From Raphanus sativus (lineage: Eukaryota; Streptophyta; Magnoliopsida; Brassicales; Brassicaceae): 64,000 nucleotides of DNA. Shown piece by piece: positions 44,891-55,226 of the stretch. The position numbers and the translations under genes were made by a program. The notes under the pieces were generated by a model that was given only the letters and a program-made list of their open reading frames with translations, was not told where the DNA came from and made no database searches. Every line of letters begins with the position of its first letter. Positions within the stretch are counted from its first letter, which is position 1. The stretch is from contig NC_079516.1 in NCBI RefSeq assembly GCF_000801105.2, positions 27,689,043 to 27,753,042 of the forward strand, in the 5' to 3' direction.

Positions 44891-46648
44891 AAGTTGTGTT
44901 GTGACAAAAAACAATTTGTGCACCGAAATATAATGGATGTGTAATATAAACACAAATCTAGAATAATTAGAATGAAAAATAAATAACATTTAGCGACCTC
45001 AAATGTTTGATCTCAAAGGTTTAATCCTAAAGGTTTGATCATATATATGTAATTATTATACAAGTAAAATAAGATTTATATATATATATATATATATCAG
45101 TATATCATAATATATAAACATTAATCTAATAATAATAATAATGCACGCACATGCGGGCATGTGATCCACCTGGTATCTCAACAAAATCATTGCGGTCTAT
45201 GTTAGAGCATCTCCAACCTTCATCTATATTTGCCTCTATAATAGTATTTAGAACCAAAACTACTCAAACTCTATTCTATTTCTTCCTCTAAAATAGAGAT
45301 TACTATTTTTTCTGCTATAAAATAGCACTAGGTAATAACCCGTGCCTTACACGGAATGATATTATTGATTTTGTTATCTTTTTGATAGGCATGAGTATTC
45401 AGGTATCTGTCTGTTCTTTCGGATATCAGATTTCTCGGGTTTAAAAATTAAGTCTCATTCGGGTATTACAAAATTTCGAGTCGGGTTCGAGTCGAGTCCT
45501 CCCAGATTCGAATATATTCGGTTTTGATGTAAAAGAACCTTAAAATAACAGAATAACTAATATATCTGAAAATGGTTCATACTCAAAGTAACCATATTAT
45601 CCTATTCGGTTCGGGTATTTTGTATCCAAACTACCCAAATGTACCAAAAATAACTAAAATTACTCATTAGACATGGTTTTTTGAGTATTTCCATACAAGC
45701 TATCATATTTTATCTGAAAATACACAAAAATAATTAATATATTTAATTTAAATTTTTAATTTTAATTTTTAAAATAACTATCATATAATTATAAATAATG
45801 TTTTTGAATATATATTTACATTTCGGAAATCTTTGGATACTCATTCGGTTTTTGGTTCGGATCAGATTGAGTACCGGTTCTTCGGATACATCAGTTTAGG
45901 AACCATTCGGTTATTTACTCCGTGTATGATCGAGTTTGAGACCCTGATTTTTGATTCTGTTTCGGATCAGTTCTTCAGTTCCGAATATTTTGCCCAACTC
46001 TACTTTTAAGATAAAAAGACATTATATCTGTTTAATATGAATATTCGTTCGATATTACATTATTTTTTTAGCCTCCTAAAATATAAATACCATTCTAAAT
46101 CCATATTTATTTTGTTTTGTTCGGTTGAAGTGATCGAGGTTTTTCATTTTTCGGTGATAAACCTAAAACTATTATATTTGTTTGGCTTCATGTTATATGA
46201 ATTTTCGATAGTTCTTATGTTGAACCAATGGTTTCATTTTTAAATTTCTAAATACTTGCAAAATCAAATAAAATCTAAATAATAGTTTAAGAAAAAGGAC
46301 ATCCAATATTATTTGTATTGTTTGTACAAACAATGTTGGTGACATTTTAAGATTTTGTATTTCATATAAGATAATCTAGTATTATTTTTGTTGTTTGAAC
46401 TTAGACATAATATATAAAAAGTGTATATTTATACTCATAGAAATTGGCTTTTATTGAGTTTAATAATGTAAATTTTGATTAATGTTGATGTGAAAGCCAC
46501 ATAGAATATTTCTCATGTCTTCTCGATCTGATCTTGTATCAGGTCCTTCATGTGATCTTATGATCATCTAAAACGGTAAACAAAACACATTAAATTTAAA
46601 TAATCACATACGAAAACATCATTAGAAGTTAACTACTTACCTTCAACT

Positions 46649-46771
46649 TTGATTGCTTTAGAAAATTCTCGGTGCAATCAACTCCCCAAAGAAATCCCTT
46701 ATAGTTACTCTCGCTCAGACCATCAGCCATCTATGGACACAACCATAAAACATCGTTTACAGTTATATTCC

Positions 46772-46820
<49 letters not shown>

Positions 46821-47009
46821 GTTCTCACCAACATGTCTCCTCCTCTCAATCTTGTCAAGTTCCTCTAAAGAATCCAACAGTACAGTGTTATCTTCATGGA
46901 TCCGAGAAGAGTTTTGAAAGAGACCTCCATGAGTTGTGTAGACGTTATCTGATATCACAGTTGCCAAAGGTAACATTTTGAAATAATCTATACATTTGGA
47001 GTATAGCAT
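46649..47009 (-). pseudogene. Unassigned captured gene fragment with poly-Asp run
   Basis: On the - strand: [57 protein letters not shown], 16 Asp residues, [13 protein letters not shown] and a stop; then [19 protein letters not shown] and [11 protein letters not shown] before a GTAAGT donor. The donor and sensible composition suggest an exon of a host gene captured by the Helitron. I do not recognise the family. The Asp run is encoded by a GAT microsatellite. Confidence 0.4.
46772..46820. repeat. (CAT)16 microsatellite
   Basis: Sixteen perfect CAT units on the + strand, encoding poly-Asp on the - strand or poly-His on the + strand of the surrounding frames. Confidence 0.95.
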
Positions 47010-47531
47010 TGGACCATACTCATCCCCGTATCCGTCATATGTCTCTTTTCAAGAAACCAAGTTAGATATGAAACTTTCAATTTTTAAAACATTTTCACTC
47101 CAACATTTTAGTTGATGCGAATCTTAATGATTTTTTAAATGATATTATTCAGTAGTTGTACAAAGATAATTTTAAATAATTTCAATTCATTATTACAAAT
47201 GTTAAAAATGTATGAATCAAAAGAACTTATTGAAAAAAATAGAATGCGAACACATTAAATTGTTTCGAGTATAGTTAAAATACATAGTGTGTGAACGCAT
47301 TAAATGTCAAATAAAGGTGAAAACGACACGTTAGTATATTCAAAAAATATAGTGTGAACGCATTAATTACAAATGCTTCTCTTTTAATATATAGAGGATA
47401 TTTCTCTATATGTTGCTCTATATTTTGGAGATCTCTATTTTAAGAAAATACATTGGAGCAAATTACATTTTTATTATAGAATTTTTCTATTATAGAAGAA
47501 AAAATAGCAAAATATATCGGAGATGATCTTA

Positions 47532-48718
47532 AATCATCTTATCGTCACTCAAACGTAATTATGAAGACCAATTATAATGAATATGAGACTAACATAAAGA
47601 TTATATGTGACAAGTGAATTTGTCAACGTTAATTAGTTCAAGTAGCAATTAAAGTAAAGAAGGGTCAACGTCCTTCCACTAAACAAGTGTCCAGTGCATG
47701 TTTCCTTATGGATCTTCACAATTTTTGACTCAATCGTCTCATTATTTGGTTTCTCACTACCACTCACTTTTTAATTATATTTTGTTATAGCTACAATTCA
47801 AACATTTACGGCCGCACCTTACTTTTTTACTCATCGTGAATGTGTAATATTGGCGTGCTAAAAAAAAGTGCCAGTCCATTATCATTTTTGTTTTCTCAAT
47901 ATCTTGGAACAGTATTTTGAAATAACTGTGAGTAAATTGATTGTATAAATTGAAGTCAGCTCCCTTTGATTTAAAACATCAGATTTTTTTTATAAAAAAT
48001 TGTTCATTTCTCAGATCTCTAGAAACACAAAAGATTATAAATTTTTTTTTCCTATTACAGTTAGAAACTACTCAAAACTAAAGTTCTCAATGTTTTTTTA
48101 GATCATATGGAACACCTTTCTGTTAACCCAATATTAATATGAAAAACAATTATTTTTAACATCTGGGCCATGAAAACACAAACCTAGCATAAATAAAAAA
48201 CTTCATTTTCTTATTATAGATTTTTTTTTGTGTTTATCCTAACATATTTGAACACTTATCATTATCTTAACTTTCCACAAATTTGGAATTATCCAACATT
48301 CACCCTTAATTTTAACTTGAATTAGGAAGATCAATTTCTTGAACTCCAATTAAGCTCCTTATTTGTTTGAACTTAATCATCAAGTAATCATCTTTCACTA
48401 CAAGTTTGCAAATCCACCCATTGGAGTCACACACGAACGAGTAAATACACCTTCATAACCTTTACCATTGGTCACCCTGATCACTTCAATCGGGAGCTAC
48501 TGTAGTCGCACCGATAGAGGAGGAGAGTTCACACCAGCCATTCTAACAATGTTCAAATTAAAAGATTCTAAGAATCTCTTAAACATGAATAACACCATAT
48601 TTTGATACTTATATTCAAATCTTTCATTTAATAACAAGGGATTTTAAATTTCTTTCATGAAAATATTGTAAATCTAAAAGCCAATAACATTAGATTTCAA
48701 CTTATTTCAATTGAGATA
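47532..48718 (+). other. Distal upstream region of cupredoxin copy B
   Basis: Homologous to 4040-5600 of copy A with indels. It has an extra stretch at about 48000-48540 (between AGATTTTTTTTATAAAAAATTG and TTCTAACAATGTTCAAATT) that differs from copy A and is unassigned. No gene is seen. Confidence 0.5.
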
Positions 48719-49651
48719 TCCTTTATATATTAAAAAGAAACATTACAACATTTTTGTAGTCACGTGTCATAACCACAATCATTCTTAGAATCTTTAGAAA
48801 AATATGTTGGTCCATCTAAATATATAATAAACTTTTTATTAAACTGACCATAAATTAATTATTAATTTTCTTCATTGTTTCCTTATATAAAAATCACGGA
48901 ATTGCCTAATGTGGCTTAAACATATATGACAATTAATGATTTTGAATAATAAATATTTGATAAAATTAGTATATTCTCTATTATTTGTTAAAATTATAAT
49001 TTATTAAAATGACCTTAACAACCACATAAAATATATAATAAAAATTTAAATTTTTCCGTATATGTTATATTTTGAATTTTTAAAAACGACTATAAATAAC
49101 TAAAGTTGTTAAAAAATCTCACATCAAAATTTTTGAGATCCATGACTTAAAATTTCTGTGATAACAGATCCGTGGCTTACAAATGATTACAAAATTATAT
49201 AAGTAGGATCTTATTTAATAAATATTAATATATATATATATATCATATAAAATACATAAATATTTTAATTTCGAAATTTGCTTTGATTTTTTGAGAAAAA
49301 TTATGATCAAATATTGACAACTTAATATTTATATTTTAAACCTTGGATTGATTTTTTTTTTAAATTATAAATTACTAAAACTATTAAATATCCCACAATT
49401 TTTTTTGTTATCAGTGATTTTAAAATTTTTGTTATAAAAAAAATACAAATGATCAAAAAAGAAAAAAATGTTTGTTTGAATTAATAAAATTTATTTGTGT
49501 GTTTGCACCCATTTAATTATATACGTAACAATTACTGAATTTTTAATTATTCAATATATATTTCTTATTTCATAATATGTAAAAACATATAATACGTAAA
49601 AGTAATTTATATATAATATTCATCCCGCATAAAACGCGGATCTTAACCTAA
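48719..49651 (+). mobile_element. Small Helitron in the promoter of cupredoxin copy B
   Basis: The 5' end TCCTTTATATATTAAAAAGA at 48719 after host A. The 3' end: CCGCATAAAACGCGG hairpin, ATCTTAACCTAA ending 49651. The next base is C, not the usual T. Copy A reads ATTGAGTTATTCTAAATG then TAATAACCAATAACAC at this place, so the insertion is specific to copy B and came with or after loss of about 13 bp. The body has two modules similar to each other (49075-49200, 49365-49460) and to the cupredoxin introns. It ends 125 bp before the TATA box. Confidence 0.72.
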
Positions 49652-49775
49652 CCAATAACACTAGATTTTATTATAGGTTTTACAATTATAAATCTATAGA
49701 ATTAAATTTGAATCCACTATTGAATAACAACACCTAAAATTTCACATTTTTGGCAGTTTGACACCATCTCTCTCC

Positions 49776-49783
49776 TATAAATA
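49776..49783 (+). promoter_or_regulatory. TATA box of cupredoxin gene copy B
   Basis: TATAAATA 72 bp before the ATG at 49855; sequence from 49651 to the ATG is almost the same as in copy A. Confidence 0.75.
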
Positions 49784-49854
49784 GTCAATCTCTAAACCTC
49801 AAAAAAACCATCACAATCATTTATTAATTAAGTGAAAATTCAAAAGAAAAAGCG

Positions 49855-51695
49855 ATGGCACACTCTCGTTTTCTAAACCTTGTTTTAGTCTTTGTTACCG
49901 TGGCCTCCATATTCTCCACATTTGCTGAGGCCAATAGGGGATTTGGATGGGGTTGGGGTGGAGGCTCAAACTATTCAAGCAGTTCAGGTTCAAGCCCGGG
50001 CTCAAGGTGGGGTTGGGGCTCTAGCCGGAATGGATCAGGATGGAGTGGGGGTGTGGGCACCAACTATTCAAGTGGTTCAAGTTCAAGCCCCGGGTCGGGA
50101 TGGAGTTGGGGTTGGGGTATGGGCTCCAACCATTCAAGTGGTTCAGGTTCAAGCCCGTGGTCGGGATGGGGTTGGGGCTGGGGTCCTAACAACGGACAAA
50201 ACTCAGGATCCGGTGGCTCCGGCTCTGGTTGGGGTCCTAAGAACACAAACAACTCAGGATCTGGCAGCTCCGGTTCAGGCTGGGGCTGGGGAGGTCACTC
50301 AAAAGGCTATAACGCAACCTACAATGCACCTAGAAAAATCATAGTCGGTGGAGACAAAGAGTGGACATATGGTTTTAATTACTCCGACTGGGCTTCTAAG
50401 ACTGCCCCCTTCTTTCTCAATGACATACTTGGTTAGTGTTTTTTTTTAAAATTTTCTTTTCTACAGAATCCCACAAATTGTTCAACAGTATATAGTTTTA
50501 TAGTAGAAGCACATAAAAGCTGATTAATACCCTTATGAATACTATATGTCCAGCATAACATATTTGATGAAAAAGACATTAGTCAATCTCTTTTATATTA
50601 ATTGAAAATCACTAGTGTGAACTATGAAATGGGTCATTAGTAGAATAATTTTTTAAGTTTTTTATAGAAGTCAGTTGGTTTATCTAAATATATGTTATAT
50701 TTTTCATTAAATTAACGGTAAAGCTTATTAGTAATCTACAAAAAAATATTCTCCATTCTTTTCTTAAATGAAAACTACAACATAGTGTGATTAAAATATG
50801 TATGTCAATTAATGATGTTGAATATAAAAAATTTATAACAATTTATGAATCTTCTATCTTTTTTGTTTAATTTTGTTTAATTTTATATTATTAGCAAAAT
50901 TAAAAAATCACATTAACCATATAATAATTAAAAAAATTGTATATATTAATTACTAAACTGTTAAAAATTCCAAACCGTAAATTTTGTAATCAGTTATTTA
51001 AAATTTTTGTTATAACAAAATACAAATGATCATAAAACTATATAAAACTCTATGAGCATGAATTATCATTTCATAGATATACAGATTAAAATATACATTT
51101 ACTTTAGTATCGTTAAATTAAACTATAAACCATATAGAATAAATAAATATTTTTGCTTCAAATTTTTAAGATATGTAACATACTTGAACTGATAAAACAA
51201 ATATTTTTATAACTTTAGAATAAATTTTACATATCTTTTGTTATTATTTAAAAATACGTAATAATTTCAAAAACTTATTTATTTAACAGTTATGTTAAAT
51301 TTCACTAAATACAACACGGTCTAGTTTGAATCATATTAGTCCACATTGTTTGTTGTCAAGTTCATAGCTATCATCATATTTTGACATTGTTAATAATATC
51401 AACAAGTTTGACGATTATATTATGATATATTTATCCGATTGCAGTGTTCAAATACAACCCACCAGCACCGTTCACGCACAGCGTCTACTTGTTTTCTAAC
51501 CCATCGAGCTACGAAAAGTGCAATGTGAAGAAAGGAAAGATGATAGCATCACCAAAGCAAGGTGCTGGGAATGGCTTTGAGCTTGTTCTTACAAAAATGA
51601 GGCCTTACTACATCTCGTGCGGCGAGCACGACGGTGCTCACTGCAGCAATGGCACCATGAAGTTTACCATCATTCCTATCCTCCCCCGTTGGTAA
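49855..51695 (+). CDS. Secreted Gly/Ser/Trp-rich cupredoxin (phytocyanin-like) protein, copy B; exons 49855-50431 and 51445-51695
   Basis: Paralogue of the gene at 5830. The spliced product is 275 aa, 17 longer than copy A. The extra residues are NNGQNSGSGGSGSGW-like material in the low-complexity domain before the cupredoxin domain. The signal peptide is MAHSRF... with cleavage after AEA at residue 26. The cupredoxin domain and all four copper ligands (His, Cys, His, Met) are the same as in copy A; exon 2 differs by one residue (V to I in FTIIPI). The donor is GTTAGT instead of GTGAGT, weaker by consensus, and failure to splice would stop translation at once (GGT TAG). The intron is 1013 bp, 50432-51444. 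A consensus AATAAA lies about 75 bp after the stop. Open frame, few replacements in the domain and conserved splice sites argue that it is functional; the upstream Helitron may have changed its expression. Confidence 0.92.
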
Positions 51696-52132
51696 TTTGT
51701 TTGGTATTAAAAGCCAGCTCTGGTGTCAAAAGTATCAATGATTAGGTTTTCATTTTGCTGTTGTGTCGTCAATAAAACAGATTACCATTATTCACATTTT
51801 CTTGGGATTTATCTGTGGTTTCGCTTTTCTTTTTTATATAATTTATGAGATCACCCTGGTTTATGTATGCTACCATATTTTCATGGTAAAATTAATGGCA
51901 AGATTTAATACATTATTCAAAAATGAAAAGAGATTAAGCGAACCAGAAAGTGAGTTAGTAGAAATATATATGAGAGATTGTAATGTAAACTCAAAAGGTT
52001 TGATTAAGTTCAAACTTTCTGATAAGTATATCAGTTTCTTGATGTTGAGCTGGTAGAGAAGAATAAGGTAGAGGGATCAGTGAAAAAGGAATGGAAGAGA
52101 AGAATAAAAGTATAGATATATAGATTTCATTA

Positions 52133-52997
52133 GGGAAAATGACTTATGTCCCTATGAATTAGTTGTTTCCAATTTTTTTCATACACGAACTTTTAAGCTA
52201 TGCCTAAAACCACATGAACAACCGAAAAATGGCTTATTCCTTTATGAACTAGTTGTTTCCGGTTTTTCTTAAACATGAACTTTTAAACCATGCCAAAAAC
52301 CACATGAACAACTCTATTTTTTTTAAATTACATACAAAAACTATTGATTTTAAACTAAATTCCCCTAAAACCGTAAATAATGTTATTTAAATGTTAACTT
52401 GGTTTATGACAGTTGGAGAGCCGGTTTAATTTGGGTTGATAAAAAAAAGAATAATACATAATTTTGTGATCTTCTTTTTTGTCAACTGCTCTTCTTCTTC
52501 AAAAATAGTTTTACTATTCGTCATCAATTGAAGATAAAATTTATTATTCTGCAGAAGAATAAATGTTTTATATGATGTATAAAGAAAAAGAGCAGAAACT
52601 ACTAGCTTACCGCTACGTTGCTGTTCTTCTTTATTTACGCATCATGTAAAATGTTTTATTCTTTTGCAGAATAATAAATTTTATCCCCAACTGATGATGA
52701 AGAGTAAAACAATTTCTGAAGAAGAAGAGCAGTTGACAGAAAAAGGAGAAGAAGAACAAAACGATGTAGTATTCTTTTTTTTTATTAACCCAAATTAAAT
52801 CGGTTCTCCACCTGTCATAAACCAAGTTAACGTTTAAATAATACTGTTTATGGTTTTAGGGGAACTAGTTTAAAATCGATAGTATTGGTATGTAATTCGA
52901 AAAATAGAGTTGTTCATGTGGGTTTTGGCATGGCTTAAAAGTTCATGTGTGAAAAAGCTGAGAATAACTAGTTCATAGAGAAATAAATCATTTTCCC
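52133..52997. mobile_element. Large fold-back (inverted-repeat) element, 865 bp
   Basis: Outer ends GGGAAAATGACTTAT (52133) and its inverse ATAAATCATTTTCCC (52997). The arms (about 52133-52560 and 52625-52997) are reverse complements with scattered mismatches: CTAGTTGTTTCC/..AACTAG, CATGCCAAAAACCACATGAA/ TTCATGTGGGTTTTGGCATG, AACTTGGTTTATGACAG/CTGTCATAAACCAAGTT, TGTCAACTGCTCTTCTTCTT/AAGAAGAAGAGCAGTTGACA. The spacer is only about 65 bp. No coding content. A partial extra arm segment (GTTCATGTGGTTTTTGGCAT) follows at 53000. A clear target duplication was not found. Confidence 0.82.
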
Positions 52998-53191
52998 GAT
53001 GTTCATGTGGTTTTTGGCATGGCTTAAAAATTCGTTATATTATTTTATTGTTGCTAATATTATAATTAGTAAGTTTTGGTCATACTTAGGATTATCAATT
53101 GAGACCATACGGAACAGGTTGTTAGAGAATATTCTCTGCAAATAGACGATTTTCAAGAGAGTGTTCTTCAGAATCGAGGATTTGAATTCAT

Positions 53192-53570
53192 GAGAGAGAG
53201 AGAGAGAGACAAAGAGAGAGAGAGAGTTTTCGGGTATAGTTTTGGGGTTCAAGTAAAATTTTATATTTCAGAAATATAATTCGCGTATTTGGATAAAAAT
53301 TTGGTATTTTTAGATCTTCGGGTAAAAATTTTGGTATTTTGGGTTTTTGGTTATTATCGAGTTTCGAGTATTTTTTGGTGTTTTGGGTCCAGTTCGAGTT
53401 TTCAGGCATTTTTGGGTTTTGAGGGTCCTGTTTGGGTCCTAAACAGCTTAAACAAACCTGAAAAATACCAAAACAATTACATGTATTTTACAGGCATTTG
53501 AGTTTTAGACTCGAACTGATCAAGAGGTGATAGGAACCTACCTGAACCCGAACCAAAAATTTCTAAGTAT
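53192..53570. repeat. (GA)n microsatellite and GGGTATTTTGGG-type patch
   Basis: GA repeats at 53192-53226, then TTTTGGGTTTTGG, TTCGGGTA and TTTTGGTATTTTGGG words to about 53470 and inverse CCTGAACCCGAACC at 53540. Another decayed relative of the 24290-24986 family. Confidence 0.5.
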
Positions 53571-53609
53571 CTAGTTGGATCTAATATCTAGGACCCAAAA
53601 GATCCGGAC

Positions 53610-55226
53610 TGATATCACTCAAATTACTCTAAGGAGTGATTTGTACTCTCTCAAATAAGAGGTTCAGTTGTAGTACTTAGGGATCGAATTCACGGGAAGC
53701 TTGGGCACACAATAGATTCTAATCAGCAGTGATTAGGCTAGGTAAGCAAGAAAATAAATAAACAGCAGGGTGAACAAGGTAGTTGTCAGTTGGTTGGATT
53801 GAGGTTTGTAAACAATAATGATAAAGCGCTAGATCTAGGGTTTCTATTCAGGTAATCATGATTATAATAATATATAAACTAAATTGTATGAATGATTTCT
53901 AGAAATCAAACTTAGCAATAATTTATTAACTTCCGTTTGTTTAGACTATATATTGTCTAGATCTCAGATCTCAGCTGTCGTTTGACGATCTTGAGAAAGT
54001 GTCGATCGATAATATTAATCGAGTGTCGATCGATACACCTTTCGAAACGTCGATCTATCAATCTATAGGATTGTCGATCGATGATCCTTCTAGCAAGCTT
54101 TAGCGATCGAGTTGAATGTGTTCACTAAGTTTTCTAGATTAACTGTCGTTTGTGTTGGGGAAAAATATCCAGACATGAGTTTTCTCCAGCTTCCGGCTAG
54201 GTCTCGACTTCCGGACCCTTGCTCAAGAAGAAACCAGGAACCGACCCCTGCCTTGGGTCCGACCCCAAGATCGGACCGACCCCTTGGAGTAAAATAGAAG
54301 TTTTCTACCTAAGGGGAAACTTCCATTTTTCTGATTATGGAAGAGTTCTATTATTTGAAGCCGACATCTACAACTATAAAAGGGGAGCCCAAACCCTAGA
54401 ATAAGGGATCGACTTTCAGAGACTAGAAGATTAGAGTTTACGCGACTAGAACTAGGGTTTATACACCCAAACACTGTAGTCCCGATCAAAAACACTCAAT
54501 AACATCTTCTAGTTTACGTTTTCTCTTGCTTTCATACAAATCCTCTAGTGTTCCGTAGCACTTAAACGATCCTACACAAAAATACCCAAACAGTTTGTTT
54601 CTAGCAATCCTAGTTCAATGAGAATAAATTCAGGTCAAAGACCAAGCCGTCGCTTGCGCCTAATTATCTAAGATTTCTAGTTAGCTACTCTAGAACACAA
54701 GCAATAAGAGAAATTCTATTGATTGATATCTTTAACAACTTAGAAATTTTATATTTGGAGTTAATCCTTCATAACCTATTTGAACCCTAAACCTAACAGG
54801 TGAATTACTCAGACCTAGCCAAGCAAATTGTAAACATAAAAATAAATTGCATAAATAGAAATAGATAGAAAAAAGGAGTTCCAACACAAACTCTGAAGGA
54901 GTCTTGGATCTTATCTCCAAATCTACAAAAACCCTAAATATGTTTTGCTGTGATAATTAGAAAATAAGAAAGCATGTGTTGACTAGAATAATGGCAGATC
55001 ACTTAAATATTAGGTTAAAGTTGGCCAGGGGCATTCTTGTAATTTGTGGAAGACTTGGGTTTTAAGTCGGGTGAGAACCAAGTTGAGTTTTGCGCGCTCC
55101 ACCGTCGATCAATGATACAGAGTGTGTATCGATCGATTATTTACACTAAATGTCAACCTCTAGACTGGTTCGATGGTCAGCTACGAGTTTTCAGTCTGTA
55201 TCTCCAAAATCACCTCTTTACTACAC
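53610..55226 (-). mobile_element. Athila-like LTR, - strand, interrupted by a solo LTR
   Basis: The + strand left edge is TGATATCACTCAAATTACTC (the 3' terminus of the LTR, read as GAGTGATATCA on -). It contains several ATCGATCGAC(A/G)-type words (54000-54080). Without the insertion at 54153-54592 it is about 1.17 kb, like the LTR 41494-42694, with which it is homologous in reverse. The start of the LTR on the - strand (near 55226) is rearranged. Confidence 0.68.
54153..54592 (+). mobile_element. Solo LTR, 440 bp, target duplication GTTTG
   Basis: Begins TGTTGGGGAAAAATATCC and ends AATACCCAAACA, flanked by GTTTG at 54148-54152 and 54593-54597. TGTTGG..CCAACA-like ends and length fit a Ty1/copia LTR. 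On the - strand a TATAGTTG-type sequence lies near 54370; orientation is not certain. It lies inside the Athila-like LTR, so it is the younger of the two. Confidence 0.87.

Larger units (their letters stand above)
42808..45173 (+). mobile_element. Helitron, + strand, 2366 bp, at the edge of duplication copy B
   Basis: The 5' end TCTATTATATTAAAACAGAA at 42808 after host A. The 3' end: GCACGCACATGCGGGC imperfect hairpin, then ATGTGATCCACCTGG ending 45173 before host T. Inside are a CCGAACC-rich patch (43270-43900), a LINE RNase H fragment (44490-44890) and a second, decayed 3'-type hairpin at about 44202-44232 (CCCGTACGGACGCTCGGGTC), perhaps an older nested end. The outer right flank is the first base of the segmental duplication. 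Confidence 0.75.
45328..47398 (-). mobile_element. Helitron inside the MITE, 2071 bp
   Basis: On the - strand the 5' end is TCCTCTATATATTAAAAGAG at 47398 after host A. The 3' end at 45328 is hairpin CCGTGTAAGGCACGG, then GTTATTACCTAG and host T. Rejoining the flanks (AAATAGCA | TATTTCTC) restores the MITE. It contains a GGGTATT-rich patch (45380-46000) and an unassigned coding-like region (46649-47009). Confidence 0.82.
45205..47528. mobile_element. MITE with TTA target duplication, split by a Helitron
   Basis: GAGCATCTCCAACC at 45205 and the inverse GGAGATGATC at 47528, flanked by TTA (45202-45204 and 47529-47531). Duplication copy A has CTATGTTAAATCATC at the matching place, the exact empty site with one TTA. 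The MITE parts are 45205-45327 and 47399-47528 (about 250 bp together), with inverted ATAGAG/CTCTAT and AAAATAGCA segments. TTA duplication and the GAGCATCTCC type of end fit a Tourist/Harbinger-like MITE. Confidence 0.82.
45174..52067 (+). repeat. Segmental duplication, copy B (cupredoxin gene plus flanks)
   Basis: Colinear with 4009-8007. It is longer because of a MITE plus Helitron (45205-47528) and a Helitron (48719-49651). The left edge coincides with a Helitron 3' end (45173) and the right edge ends at AGAAGAATAAG. Between 47532 and 48718 it matches 4040-5600 with small indels and no gene. Confidence 0.88.
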
